Assembly (NCBI GenBank): GCA_028242535.1
Contig: JAOJYB010000004.1
Span: 25,834 to 89,833, forward strand
DNA: 64,000 nt
Direction of reading: 5' to 3'
Origin: Candidatus Nitrosopelagicus sp.
Lineage (GTDB): Archaea; Thermoproteota; Nitrososphaeria; Nitrososphaerales; Nitrosopumilaceae
Both the position numbers and the translations under genes were made by a program. Below, in pieces: positions 16,762 through 25,979 of the stretch. Position 1 is the first letter of the stretch, and each line of letters starts with the position of its first letter. Below the pieces are notes generated by a model. The model had not been told where the DNA came from. It did no database searches and saw only the letters and a program-made list of their open reading frames with translations.

Positions 16762-17004
16762 ATGACAGAACCAGAAATACCACAGAAAAGACCATACCCA
16801 ATGCAAGTTGAAGCGGGAAAGGAATATCATGTTTGTATGTGTGGAAAATCCCAGAACCAGCCGTTATGTGATGGATCTCATGCAGGATCAGGCCTTGGAC
16901 CAAAAGTTTTCAAAGCAACCGAAGCAGGATTCGTTGCGTTTTGCGGATGCAAGCACAGCGCAGATGAAACAGGAAAGTGTGACGGAACTCACGGCTCCAT
17001 ATAG
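16762..17004 (+). CDS. CDGSH iron-sulfur domain protein (two motifs)
   Basis: 80 residues with two zinc-finger-CDGSH units: CMCGKSQNQPLCDGSH and CGCKHSADETGKCDGTH. Each would hold a [2Fe-2S] cluster through three Cys and one His, as in small CDGSH proteins of archaea and bacteria. The role in electron or cluster transfer is inferred from the family. Confidence 0.92.
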   Translation: MTEPEIPQKRPYPMQVEAGKEYHVCMCGKSQNQPLCDGSHAGSGLGPKVFKATEAGFVAFCGCKHSADETGKCDGTHGSI

Positions 17005-17049
17005 CTTAGGATTAATTAATCTGAGCTTAAACTGTTATCACACGCCAAA

Positions 17050-17277
17050 ATGTCCCAAATACCAAGAGATACATTTGATGATAATGGATTATTTACAAAT
17101 CCAGAAAATAAAGAAAAAACCACATATAGTTTTCAGAATGATGGCAAAAATTCTTTAAAAAAAGCAGTAAATTATTTTTTAAATCATTTAAAAAATTCTA
17201 AATTATTTGAATTAGAATATTTTGATACATCTGTTTATTCAAACAAAATAGTTTTAGAAATGGAAACAGATTTGTAA
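17050..17277 (+). CDS. Small hypothetical protein
   Basis: 75 residues, acidic and Asn/Lys-rich, without membrane helix or recognised motif. It ends with strands (LFELEYFDTSVYSNKIVLEME). It starts 45 bp after the CDGSH gene and may share its transcript. Confidence 0.5.
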   Translation: MSQIPRDTFDDNGLFTNPENKEKTTYSFQNDGKNSLKKAVNYFLNHLKNSKLFELEYFDTSVYSNKIVLEMETDL

Positions 17278-17307
17278 AAAGGAGACTAACCTTTGCATCC
17301 TGTTTAT

Positions 17308-17339
17308 GTTTGTGTGTTATTACACCCAAAACTAAGAAA
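17308..17339 (+). promoter_or_regulatory. Upstream element shared with 18547-18576
   Basis: The segment tttgtgtgttattacaccc and the bases that follow match 18547-18576 with only a few changes. Both copies stand just before a TATA-like sequence, which suggests a common binding site. The downstream TATA here (ttataata, about 17340) fits the TTG start at 17372. Confidence 0.35.
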
Positions 17340-17371
17340 TTATAATATATTCCTCCAAATGATTTGAATCA

Positions 17372-18226
17372 TTGAATAAGAAACTAATTAAACGAATTTT
17401 AGGTGAAAAAGGAACTAATCTAGCTAGATCGATAAAAGATTTTCATCCAAAAAAAATATCTATTTGTAAAAATGGAAAGTGCTTTACTGTAGATTCTACA
17501 AAATTAAGAAGTTACAAGTTTTGGAAAGGATATGTGAATGAGGATTGGGAATCAGGCACCTTCAAAATTTTTGATAAATTTCTGGATAAGAATCATTCTT
17601 ACATTGATATCGGATCATATGTTGGTCCCACTGTTCTATATGCATCTCAATTAGCCAAGCATTGTTTTGCAATAGAACCGGATCCAATAGCATTCCAAGA
17701 ATTAAAAAATAATATTGAACTCAACGAACATCTAAAACCACACATAACTTTATCAAATTACTGTATAAGTAATTCAATTGGACTCGCCAAATTATTCTCT
17801 TATACAGAAAAATTAGAATATGGTGGGGGGAGTGGCTCATCTCTTATAGACCATAAAGGACACGGTAATTTTTGGGAGGTTCAAACAACCACAATACAAC
17901 AATTTATTCAATCTTTGTCTATTACGGATTGTAATTTTATTAAAATTGACATAGAAGGTGCAGAATTTGATCTAATTCCATCCATGTCAGATTATTTAAA
18001 AAATCACAAACCCACTTTATTAATAGAGATACATCTAATGCGTGTGAAAGAACCTAACAAAAAATTGGACGAAATGTTTCAAATCCTTGATGTTTACGAT
18101 TATATTTATGATGCAGATTTGCTGAAAAAAATTGAAATTCAGGATATTCTCAATATGGGACTTTCTCGTAAGGGAGGAAGAATTCATGTACTTTTGACAG
18201 ACATTAAAATATCTCGTTTCAGATAG
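17372..18226 (+). CDS. FkbM-family SAM-dependent methyltransferase
   Basis: 284 residues, TTG start supported by a TATA box about 31 nt upstream. The Rossmann methyltransferase motifs are visible: YIDIGSYVGPTVLYAS (motif I), AIEPDPIAFQELKNNI (motif II) and FIKIDIEGAEFDLI. FkbM proteins methylate sugars or other small molecules. No glycosyltransferases are adjacent, so the substrate is open. It may be an accessory gene. Confidence 0.85.
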   Translation: MNKKLIKRILGEKGTNLARSIKDFHPKKISICKNGKCFTVDSTKLRSYKFWKGYVNEDWESGTFKIFDKFLDKNHSYIDIGSYVGPTVLYASQLAKHCFAIEPDPIAFQELKNNIELNEHLKPHITLSNYCISNSIGLAKLFSYTEKLEYGGGSGSSLIDHKGHGNFWEVQTTTIQQFIQSLSITDCNFIKIDIEGAEFDLIPSMSDYLKNHKPTLLIEIHLMRVKEPNKKLDEMFQILDVYDYIYDADLLKKIEIQDILNMGLSRKGGRIHVLLTDIKISRFR

Positions 18227-18244
18227 GTGTGTGATTAATATTCA

Positions 18245-18505
18245 TTAGAGATTAATTTGAAATGGAATTTTACTAAAAACTGCCTGAATGATTTCTTGTT
18301 TTACCTTACTTGTTGAATAAACTAATTTTACAGATTTGTTTATTCCCTTGATTGTATCTTTAATGATGAAAGAATATTCTTTATTCAATGCTTCATCTTT
18401 CATAGTTTCTCTAGACCACATTAGATTTTGAGTAATAGCAATAATTGAATCAAAATCTTCAATCCATTTTTCTAATTTCTTAGATGGTTTTCCACTTTTT
18501 ACCAA
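18245..18505 (-). CDS. Small helical hypothetical protein
   Basis: 86 residues, TTG start, predicted mostly helical and rich in Lys, Ile and Ser. A TATA-like aataatat on the minus strand about 25-30 nt upstream supports the start. No recognised family. Confidence 0.5.
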   Translation of the reverse strand: MVKSGKPSKKLEKWIEDFDSIIAITQNLMWSRETMKDEALNKEYSFIIKDTIKGINKSVKLVYSTSKVKQEIIQAVFSKIPFQINL

Positions 18506-18829
18506 GAAAACTGTTCTTGATATTATTTTCTAAAAGTATACTTGTCTTTGCGTACTATTACAACCAAAAGTAAGAATCTTTATCATTATTTGAAACCTTT
18601 TTAGCTAGATCTACTTATTTTCCTTTATGAGCGCCATTAAAGGCGACATTATGGCAACAGGTAAAGTGTTACGTCAAATAAGACCATCAAAAAATATAAT
18701 CGAATGTAAAGTATGGTTCTAAATTTGGCTATTTCTACAAAAATCGTTTCTTTAGAATGAGTATCAAGTATGCAGTGGTACCTAAAGTATACCTAAGCAT
18801 TTGTTAATTTTGTAGATTTTTTTAATCAT
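18506..18829. other. Intergenic region with a repeated upstream element and a possible microprotein
   Basis: About 324 bp. The segment 18547-18576 resembles the element before the FkbM gene (17308-17339). A 31-codon ATG frame on the plus strand (18627-18722) reads MSAIKGDIMATGKVLRQIRP and ends KVWF. I cannot tell whether it is translated. Confidence 0.35.
18627..18722 (+). CDS. Possible 31-residue microprotein
   Basis: An ATG frame of 31 codons with a basic, soluble-looking product. It follows the repeated element by 50 bp and a TATA-like ctttatca (about 18577). No family is recognised and it could be a chance ORF or a fragment. Confidence 0.3.
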   Translation: MSAIKGDIMATGKVLRQIRPSKNIIECKVWF

Positions 18830-19627
18830 TTAATATTTTTCAATCTCTAGTAGAATATTCTCATCATGCCATGTAATTTGTTCTAGATCATTGAAATTTT
18901 TCTGAATGTTTTTCTGAAATATGTCAAGAGATTCATCAAATGTCTTCTCATCATATAGAGCAAAAGTAGAATAATGATTATTTTTAGCTTGATGAACTAG
19001 CCTGTCTAAAGTAGAAGTTCTAGAATGTCCAAACACTCGAAGAGATTTGATATTCATTTCTGCGTTTTCAACATATTCTTCTAACTCATTTAACTCATAC
19101 AAACGATTTTCCATATCTGCAAATAATGGGAAATATTCCCCCCATACACTTCTATAATTTTGATTTCTTAATCGGGTATAAATAAATAAATGTCCATCAT
19201 CTTTTAAACTTCCATACACTTCTGAGAAAAATTTTTCAAGATCAAAATGATGTATGGCATTAAATGTCATAACACAATCCATAGAATCATTTTCTAAAGG
19301 TAGTTTATTGGCATCTCCAGATCGTGCGCAAAAATTTGTAAATTTATTTTCTGTCAAATATCTTTCCAAGTATTTGATCATATTTTCATTGTAATCAATA
19401 CAATGAAGATAACAATTTTTGAAAGATTTTAAAATTTCTAAGGAATAACGCCCGTCACCACAACCAATATCAGCAATATTTATTTTAGATTCTCCGTCAA
19501 GAAGATTTTTTATGTGTTTTATGTGATCAACGTCAGTTGTTCTCAATTCTTTATAGTTTGAAGCAATTTTTGAAAAATGATTATTTGCCTTTGGTTCAGT
19601 AAGAATAAGTTCTCGTGTTAAATTCAT
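18830..19627 (-). CDS. Class I SAM-dependent methyltransferase
   Basis: 265 residues with methyltransferase motif I IADIGCGDGRYSLEIL, the acidic motif II region (LHCIDYNENMI) and motif IV CVMTFNAIHHF. The fold is that of Methyltransf_11/UbiE-type enzymes acting on small molecules. The substrate is not evident and the gene is flanked by unrelated short genes. Confidence 0.85.
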   Translation of the reverse strand: MNLTRELILTEPKANNHFSKIASNYKELRTTDVDHIKHIKNLLDGESKINIADIGCGDGRYSLEILKSFKNCYLHCIDYNENMIKYLERYLTENKFTNFCARSGDANKLPLENDSMDCVMTFNAIHHFDLEKFFSEVYGSLKDDGHLFIYTRLRNQNYRSVWGEYFPLFADMENRLYELNELEEYVENAEMNIKSLRVFGHSRTSTLDRLVHQAKNNHYSTFALYDEKTFDESLDIFQKNIQKNFNDLEQITWHDENILLEIEKY

Positions 19628-19836
19628 TAAGATGGCAAACCTAGAGAGGTTCGAGCTGATTTAGCTTTTAATTGAACAGTATTCCAAAAAATCAATCTAG
19701 ACTATTTGAATTCCTTTGTCCTATAAACTAGGTAACCACTTTAATCATCAACCAATCATATCCCTGACTAGAACAGAAAAAAGGAATTGTTGATTATATC
19801 CAAATGGATAAAGAATAGGATGTACCCAGTATATTA

Positions 19837-20076
19837 TTGAAAATCAAAAATCTACCTGCCGTCATAGTGGTAATTGTTAGCATTATTCTATTTCTTGCAG
19901 TTATGACACCAATTGAGATTGACAAACAAAACAAACTTGATAAAATTACAGAATGTAAGGCAATCATTAGTGAGAGAGGACAAGAAGCTGAAGCACAAAA
20001 ATGCTTCAATGAATTTGATGAACTGTATCCTGAATACAAGTATGATAACGACAAGATCTTATCACGTTCTCCATGA
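19837..20076 (+). CDS. Small membrane-anchored protein with outside domain
   Basis: 79 residues, TTG start. An N-terminal hydrophobic helix (about residues 6-25) is followed by a polar domain with two cysteines (ECKAII and KCFNEF) that may form a disulfide outside the cell. No family recognised. Convergent to a Cys-rich gene. Confidence 0.5.
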   Translation: MKIKNLPAVIVVIVSIILFLAVMTPIEIDKQNKLDKITECKAIISERGQEAEAQKCFNEFDELYPEYKYDNDKILSRSP

Positions 20077-20164
20077 CCTTGAATTTTCAAGAATAATACA
20101 GGATGTTAATCGGAAATAAGTCTAATCAGACACTTTAAGTCATATTGAGAATAATAGATTTTTC

Positions 20165-20371
20165 TTATTCGAGTCTCATCATAGAGCCAAGAATATTACT
20201 TTGCCAGCTTAGATCAATATTTTTTACAGTTGCAAGTTTCTTCTTTGCCAAAACATCCATTACATTTGAAAGATATGAATTTGTTCGACTAAATGACTTT
20301 TTGTGACAAGTACAACTACATTTTTTTCCATCACAACAAAACTTTGCACAAGAGGTACATCGTAATTTCAT
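20165..20371 (-). CDS. Cys-rich putative zinc-binding protein
   Basis: 68 residues. Seven cysteines and a histidine crowd the first 25 residues (CTSCAKFCCDGKKCSCTCH), suitable for one or two zinc sites. The second half is a helix-strand piece without motifs. Its TATA-like region and start lie just left of the 20410-20456 inverted repeat. Confidence 0.55.
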   Translation of the reverse strand: MKLRCTSCAKFCCDGKKCSCTCHKKSFSRTNSYLSNVMDVLAKKKLATVKNIDLSWQSNILGSMMRLE

Positions 20372-20409
20372 CGTATATTATTACAAAATCAGTATTTAAG
20401 ACCCCAAGA

Positions 20410-20456
20410 TGAGAGTGATTCAGCCTAACTTGCAGGAAGGATGAGAATCACTCTCA
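20410..20456. repeat. 11-bp perfect inverted repeat with 25-nt loop
   Basis: tgagagtgatt (20410-20420) and aatcactctca (20446-20456) pair perfectly. The element lies downstream of the pur operon on the minus strand and 40-85 bp before the Cys-rich gene. It could be a structured RNA, an attenuator or a regulator site. There is no long T-run on either side. Confidence 0.6.
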
Positions 20457-20501
20457 ATCTGGTTGTAACATACTTGTAAAATCAGTATAAAAGAACAGGA
20501 A

Positions 20502-20642
20502 TTAGCTTTGTTTCTTCTTTTTTTCCTTTAATTCATTTTGTCGTTTCGCAAATTCTTTTGCATTATCATGTTCTTTGTCTAATTCTTCAAAGAATTTATT
20601 TGAAAATCCTTTCTTATCAATAGAACGGGTTTTTTTACTCAT
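20502..20642 (-). CDS. 46-residue highly charged protein
   Basis: An ATG frame overlapping the stop of the next upstream gene by 4 bp encodes 46 residues, almost all charged (KFFEELDKEHDNAKEFAKR, then a poly-Lys end). It looks like a short alpha-helix. The ATGA overlap suggests it is translated with the purF transcript. Confidence 0.6.
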   Translation of the reverse strand: MSKKTRSIDKKGFSNKFFEELDKEHDNAKEFAKRQNELKEKKKKQS

Positions 20643-20887
20643 TTTTCAAAATCTTGTTCAGGAATTATTGATAATGTGGTAGTGGCAGTAACATTCGGAA
20701 TATTACGAATTTTTTTTGTAATTATGTCTTCAATTTCTGAAGAACTTGTACCTTGAATTTTTGTAAATATATCATAATAGCCAAACGTACCTTTTGCTTC
20801 TTTTACTAAATCAATTTCCAATAATGCTTTGAGTACTTCCATTTCATGTGCCATTTTACATTGAACTAAAACATATGCAGTGTCCAT
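20639..20887 (-). CDS. Stand-alone Lrp/AsnC ligand-binding (RAM) domain protein
   Basis: 82 residues forming the alpha/beta RAM fold of Lrp/AsnC regulators (AYVLVQCKMAHEMEVLKALL, then GTFGYYDIFTKIQG) but without a DNA-binding helix-turn-helix. Such single domains bind amino acids and can act as effectors. Its start overlaps the purF stop by one base, so it is probably co-transcribed with purine genes. Confidence 0.85.
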   Translation of the reverse strand: MDTAYVLVQCKMAHEMEVLKALLEIDLVKEAKGTFGYYDIFTKIQGTSSSEIEDIITKKIRNIPNVTATTTLSIIPEQDFEK

Positions 20888-22320
20888 TAGACATTCTTCA
20901 TCTGTTTCATCTTATTAAAATTTGGGGTTATTCCTAATGGAGTGTAATCCCCAGTTGCACATGTGAAACACATTGAATCTTTTGGGATTCCAACTGCATT
21001 TGCAAGATTTTCTGCATCATTATAACCTAAAAAGTCAGCACCAATATCATTACGAACTTTTTCAATCATTTCTTTTTCAGTAAGATCTTTTCCCCCATCA
21101 AATGTTGCAAGTTCTTCTTGGGATGGAAAATCAATTCCAGCATAACATGGAAATTTAATTGGAGGATACGTAACCATCATACTAATTTTTTTAGCTCCTG
21201 AACGACGTAACGCTTTGATAATTGCTCTAGAGCTAGTACCACGAACCAAACTGTCATCAATTACTACAACATGTTTATCTTCAATAACTTCACGAATTGG
21301 AATAATCCATCTGTTAATTTCCACCCTATCACTTTGATGAGGTTCAATGAAACTTCGTAACGGGCCTTTCTTGCTATAACGATCCTTTAGTAGACCTTCA
21401 TCAAATTGTATTCCAAGCTCTTGTGCAAAACCTAACGCTGCAGGTCTTGCAGAATCAGGGACAGGAATTACCACATCAGCATCAGAAATTGGGTATTTTT
21501 TTGCAAGGAATTGCCCAATGCGTTTACGTGCCAGATAGATGTTCGTTCCTTCCATTTTACTTGATGGCTGTGCAAAATATGTAAATTCAAATGAACAGTG
21601 AGCCCGACTTGTTTCATCAGAGAACATTTCAGTCTCCAGGCCGTCTTTGTTAATTTTAATTAATTCGCCAGGTACAACATCACGTACGAGTTTTGCACCA
21701 ATTGCAGAGATTGCGGATGATTCGGAAGTAACAATATGGACATCCCCATCTTCTTTGTGACCCATAACCATTGGACGGAATCCCTTTGGATCTCTTGCAG
21801 CATATACTGCATCATCATCAGAAAGAAACGTAAAGCAATACGAACCAACCATTTCATTTTTCAGTATGGATAATGCACTTCCAAGCTTACCATTTTCAGT
21901 GATTAAAGAAACTAAGCGCTGTGCTGCAACAAGTGTGTCACTAGCATTTTGTGGAGTAAAGGTGCAGCCACCAACAAGATTAGAGAGTTCTTCAACATTT
22001 GAGATGGTTCCATTATGTGCAACGCATAGGTCTTTGACCTTTAGTGGTTGTGCACTTTCAAGATCACTTTTTCCAACAGTGGAATACCTTACATGTCCTA
22101 TTGCAGAATGAGAAGCATATTCTTCAGCGATTTTTTTGAATTCACCAGATGATGCAGATACAAGCCCAATTCTTTTCAGAGGAGCTCTATTTGGAATTGC
22201 CAATCCCCATGCTTCTTGGCCTCTATGTTGTAAAGCACGTAATGCATCAATCACCATAGGAATTACATTAACATCACCATTACTAAAAATGCCAACTACA
22301 CCACAATTTTCTTTAACCAT
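20887..22320 (-). CDS. purF: Amidophosphoribosyltransferase
   Basis: 477 residues. The glutamine-amidotransferase domain comes first, with the nucleophile at Cys6 (ENCGVVGIF) after a short propeptide. The phosphoribosyltransferase domain follows, with the PRPP loop VVIDDSLVRGTSSRAI. Four-Cys type features at the end (CFTCATGDYTP) match the iron-sulfur class of PurF. It makes phosphoribosylamine, the first step of purine synthesis. It overlaps purL by 8 bp. Confidence 0.95.
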   Translation of the reverse strand: MVKENCGVVGIFSNGDVNVIPMVIDALRALQHRGQEAWGLAIPNRAPLKRIGLVSASSGEFKKIAEEYASHSAIGHVRYSTVGKSDLESAQPLKVKDLCVAHNGTISNVEELSNLVGGCTFTPQNASDTLVAAQRLVSLITENGKLGSALSILKNEMVGSYCFTFLSDDDAVYAARDPKGFRPMVMGHKEDGDVHIVTSESSAISAIGAKLVRDVVPGELIKINKDGLETEMFSDETSRAHCSFEFTYFAQPSSKMEGTNIYLARKRIGQFLAKKYPISDADVVIPVPDSARPAALGFAQELGIQFDEGLLKDRYSKKGPLRSFIEPHQSDRVEINRWIIPIREVIEDKHVVVIDDSLVRGTSSRAIIKALRRSGAKKISMMVTYPPIKFPCYAGIDFPSQEELATFDGGKDLTEKEMIEKVRNDIGADFLGYNDAENLANAVGIPKDSMCFTCATGDYTPLGITPNFNKMKQMKNV

Positions 22321-24472
22321 TTTGAATTATTTTCTCCAATGAATTAAGATAATTATTTTCTGCTTTATCAACTCTTAGTTTCAAAATGGGTTTAGAATCA
22401 GATTCAAAGATTATCTGATCGCCAGAAAATTTTCCAAGTTCAGAAAATGAGCATTTGTTTTTAGATAATAACATCTTGGTAAATTTCAAATTCTTTTTTT
22501 CTATTACTAAGATGTAGCGCGAGTGACTTTCAGAGAATAATGTTTTTTCTGGAGACAATGCGGATATTGTATGCAAATCAACAGTACAGCCAATTTTACC
22601 AAAAATACACAGCTCTGAAATTCCGATTGCAAGTCCACCTTTAGAGCAATCATGTGCAATTTTGACAAGATTTTTTGAGATCAATGATAAAATGGATTTC
22701 ATATTTTTCTTTGATTCGGAAACATCTACTTGAGGTGCAGTTCCACCAATGAAGTTATGCACATACTCGTAATATTCAGAACCACCAAGCTCATCTTTTG
22801 TTTGACCAACAAGTAAAATTACATCATTTTTTGATGGCGAAGTTGGTATTAGTGGTGATTTTTCAATCAATCCAAGAACTCCAATTAACGGAGTTGGTTT
22901 GATAGGACCATCGGAGGTTTCATTATAGAAACTTACTTTACCTCCAACACAAGGAATGTTAAGGGATTTTGCAAAATCAGTAATTCCTTCAATTGATTCC
23001 ATAAATGTCCAAAATATTTCTGGGTCTTCAGGATTACCAAACTGTAAATGATCAACCATTCCAATTGGAGTGGCCCCAGTACAAACAACATTTCTACATG
23101 CTTCTTCAAAGCATCCAATTGCACCTTGCCTAGGATTGAGGTAACAATGTTTTGGGTTACCATCAATTTTTACAGACAATGACTTTCCATTGTCCAAACG
23201 TAAAACTGAGCCATCAAATCCAGGTTTTATTACAGTTCTAATTCCAACTTCATGATCATATTGTCTAAAGACCCAGTGTTTACTTGCAATATTAGGGGAA
23301 GCGAGTAATTCTAACAAGACATTGGAAAGTGATTTTTTATTTTTCAGTTTTGGTGATGAAGAAAGTTTGGAGAGATATTTTGGTTTTGATTTTTTTCGGT
23401 CAATGAGTGGACCACGTGCAACAAAATCGGCAGGAAGTAACGCCAAAGTTTTTTTTCCTTTTTTGACATGCATCATTTTGTCTTTTTTCACTTTACCAAT
23501 AACAGAACATTGAATTCTAAATTTATCACAGATTTGCGTGATTTTTGAGAGTTTCTTGGGATTTGTGATTATTAGCATTCTTTCTTGAGATTCTGAAATC
23601 ATTATTTCATCAGGTGACAGATCAGATTCCCGCAAATGGACGTTTTTAACATCAAGTTCAATACCGATTCCTAAGCTTTCAGCTGTTTCAGATATGGCAC
23701 ATGACAAACCACCACCACCCAAATCTTTCATTGCGTTGATACATTTTGCATCACGAGCTTCTAGAATTGCTTCTATGATTAATTTTTCAATGAAAGGGTC
23801 AGGTATTTGTACAGCCGAACGGTTTTCACCTTCTAACATATCAGACGCAAATTGTGAGCCACCAACACCATCACGACCAGTAGCCCCGCCAATTAGCAAA
23901 ACTAAATCACCAGGATTTGCATGATTTTTAATTAATTTAGATTTTTTGCCAAAGCCTACAGCAGCAACATCAACCAGTGCATAATTTTTGTAGCAAGTGT
24001 CAAATTCAACTTCACCGCCAATTGTAGGAATACCAAGACAATTTCCATAGTTTGCAATTCCTGCAACAACGTTTTTGAACAACCATCTTGCATGCACATC
24101 ATTTTCGATGTTACCAAATCTTAATCCATCAAACAAAGCAATTGGTCGTGTTCCAGCAGACAAGATGTCACGAATGACACCACCAACACCAGTTGCAGCA
24201 CCACCAAAGGGTTCTACAGCAGAAGGATGATTATGGCTTTCAATGTGTACAGTTACAACATACCCATCACCTACATCTAAGACCCCAGAATCATAGCCCT
24301 TTTCTACAATAACGTTTGGGCCTGTGGTAGGCAACATTTTCAAATGTTGTTTTGATGACTTGTAAGAACAATGTTCGGACCATTCTGCAGCAAGGATTTG
24401 TAATTCAGTGTCGGTAAGCTTTCGCTTCACATTTTTTTTAATATGTAATTGTTCATGCTCTTGAAAACTCAA
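22313..24472 (-). CDS. purL: Phosphoribosylformylglycinamidine synthase, PurL subunit
   Basis: 719 residues, the small-type PurL that works with PurQ and PurS. Seen are AAEWSEHCSYKSSK, HNHPSAVEPFGGAATGVGG and the second ATP-binding half with GGKVSFYNET and DCSKGGLAIGISE. It converts FGAR to FGAM using ammonia delivered by PurQ. TTG start, sharing four bases with the purQ stop. Confidence 0.95.
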   Translation of the reverse strand: MSFQEHEQLHIKKNVKRKLTDTELQILAAEWSEHCSYKSSKQHLKMLPTTGPNVIVEKGYDSGVLDVGDGYVVTVHIESHNHPSAVEPFGGAATGVGGVIRDILSAGTRPIALFDGLRFGNIENDVHARWLFKNVVAGIANYGNCLGIPTIGGEVEFDTCYKNYALVDVAAVGFGKKSKLIKNHANPGDLVLLIGGATGRDGVGGSQFASDMLEGENRSAVQIPDPFIEKLIIEAILEARDAKCINAMKDLGGGGLSCAISETAESLGIGIELDVKNVHLRESDLSPDEIMISESQERMLIITNPKKLSKITQICDKFRIQCSVIGKVKKDKMMHVKKGKKTLALLPADFVARGPLIDRKKSKPKYLSKLSSSPKLKNKKSLSNVLLELLASPNIASKHWVFRQYDHEVGIRTVIKPGFDGSVLRLDNGKSLSVKIDGNPKHCYLNPRQGAIGCFEEACRNVVCTGATPIGMVDHLQFGNPEDPEIFWTFMESIEGITDFAKSLNIPCVGGKVSFYNETSDGPIKPTPLIGVLGLIEKSPLIPTSPSKNDVILLVGQTKDELGGSEYYEYVHNFIGGTAPQVDVSESKKNMKSILSLISKNLVKIAHDCSKGGLAIGISELCIFGKIGCTVDLHTISALSPEKTLFSESHSRYILVIEKKNLKFTKMLLSKNKCSFSELGKFSGDQIIFESDSKPILKLRVDKAENNYLNSLEKIIQNG

Positions 24473-25149
24473 TTTTTCATACCTACAGATTCAATTAGAG
24501 ATTCAAAGATTAATGAAGAAGGCTTGTGATCAATTTGGTTAATTTCTTTTTCAGATGCTCTTTCAGGGTGAGGCATCATTCCCACTACATTTTCATCAGA
24601 GTTACAAACACCTGCAATTTGTGAGATAGAGCCATTAACTTTATTTTCATATGAGAAGACAATTTGGTTATTCTTTTTTAGTTGAGATAGAGTTTTGTTA
24701 TCAACAAAATATCTTCCCTCTCCATTTGCAATCGGGATTGGGATTTTCTGATTTATTTTTAGTTTCCGGGTAAATGGAGTCTTGTTGTTATTTACAATAA
24801 GATTTGTCCATTCACACATGAAATTAAGTGACTCATTTTTCAATAAAACGCCTGGGAGTAATCCAGATTCTACTAGAATTTGAAAACCATTGCAAACACC
24901 CAAAATTGGAATTCCTTTTTCGGATAATTTTTTTACATCAGAGATTATAGGGCTGTGAGCAGCTATAACTCCGGCTCGTAGTCTATCACCATATGAAAAT
25001 CCACCTGGGAGGACAACAGCATCTATGTTTTTTGGGAGATTTTTTTCATGCCAAAAAAATTCAGCCTTTAGTTTAAAGACATCAGTCAATACGTGATACA
25101 TGTCACGATCACAATTACTGCCAGGAAAAACTATAACCCCGACTTTCAC
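24469..25149 (-). CDS. purQ: Phosphoribosylformylglycinamidine synthase, PurQ subunit
   Basis: About 226 residues. Class I glutamine amidotransferase: GVIVFPGSNCDRD start, the nucleophile elbow GVCNGFQIL, and the catalytic His/Glu in MMPHPERASE. A longer frame reaches 25218, but its extra residues are not family-like, and a TATA-like tttatacc on the minus strand (about 25170) favours the GTG at 25149. It is the ammonia supplier for PurL. Confidence 0.93.
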   Translation of the reverse strand: MKVGVIVFPGSNCDRDMYHVLTDVFKLKAEFFWHEKNLPKNIDAVVLPGGFSYGDRLRAGVIAAHSPIISDVKKLSEKGIPILGVCNGFQILVESGLLPGVLLKNESLNFMCEWTNLIVNNNKTPFTRKLKINQKIPIPIANGEGRYFVDNKTLSQLKKNNQIVFSYENKVNGSISQIAGVCNSDENVVGMMPHPERASEKEINQIDHKPSSLIFESLIESVGMKN

Positions 25150-25226
25150 ATTTTGCCTTTGATTTAGCGGTATAAATTTGATTTCTTGATAACATCTTTT
25201 TATTTTAGAAATTTCCATTTCTATTC

Positions 25227-25643
25227 ATGGGACAAATTCGAGATATAATGGAAAAAGATGTCATTACAATTGAGAATGATAAAACTGCTCAGGATGCAGC
25301 AAAGATTGTTGCTGAAAATGACATTAGTTTTCTCGTAGTCATGAGTGATGGAATTCCACAAGGAGTACTAAGCGAAAGTGATTTTGTTCGTAGAATTGCA
25401 GTTGAAGATAAAAAATCAAGTGAAGTCTTAGTCTCAGAGATTATGTCATACAAATTTCGTTCTGTTGGTCCAACTACTACAATAGAAGATGCCATACAAA
25501 AGATGTTAAACAAGAACATCCGTCGATTATTAGTTTTAGATAATGAAAAACTAGTTGGAGTTGTCACACAAACAGATCTTGCAAGTTATCTGAGAGATCA
25601 ACTTTTAGTGGATGGGACAATTAAGAGTATTAGTAACGACTAG
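25227..25643 (+). CDS. Two-CBS-domain protein
   Basis: 138 residues consisting of two CBS motifs (IMEKDVITIENDKTAQDAA, then IMSYKFRSVGPTTTIEDAI), each ending with the typical VGVVTQTDL-like strand. CBS pairs bind adenine nucleotides and regulate other proteins. It is divergent from purQ and converges on purS with a 4-bp overlap, so a sensing role in nucleotide metabolism is plausible but unproven. Confidence 0.88.
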   Translation: MGQIRDIMEKDVITIENDKTAQDAAKIVAENDISFLVVMSDGIPQGVLSESDFVRRIAVEDKKSSEVLVSEIMSYKFRSVGPTTTIEDAIQKMLNKNIRRLLVLDNEKLVGVVTQTDLASYLRDQLLVDGTIKSISND

Positions 25644-25900
25644 ACCTTTTCTGCAGTGGCAGTCACCTTGCTTACCAGAGGATTGTAAATTCGTAATTCA
25701 TCACAAATTTTGATAACTTTATCTTTTGCACTTTTTTCATTTTTTTCAGCAATTGAAAATTTTAGAATTGTTCCAGAGCGGATTTTTGTAATGTTTGTGT
25801 TCTTACTCTTTAAGACAAGATCATTTAGTATTGTGTCACCTTCAGGGTCACTAATTCCAGGTTTATTTTCTATTACAACACTTACTTGGAAATTAGGCAA
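25640..25900 (-). CDS. purS: Phosphoribosylformylglycinamidine synthase, PurS subunit
   Basis: 86 residues, TTG start. The family pattern is clear: VSVVIENKPGISDPEGDTI and a final VTATAEKV strand. PurS bridges PurL and PurQ for ammonia channelling. It lies 0.5 kb from purQ, separated by the CBS gene. Confidence 0.92.
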   Translation of the reverse strand: MPNFQVSVVIENKPGISDPEGDTILNDLVLKSKNTNITKIRSGTILKFSIAEKNEKSAKDKVIKICDELRIYNPLVSKVTATAEKV

Positions 25901-25979
25901 TATGTTCTAAATTGGATAATACAATATAAGCTGTTTTTTTCAGAAAGTGGATCATTTTACATATGGAATTGAATTTATA

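Noticed and set aside
16808..17158. 116-codon frame over the CDGSH gene
   Set aside because: It is out of frame with the CDGSH motifs and runs into the next gene.
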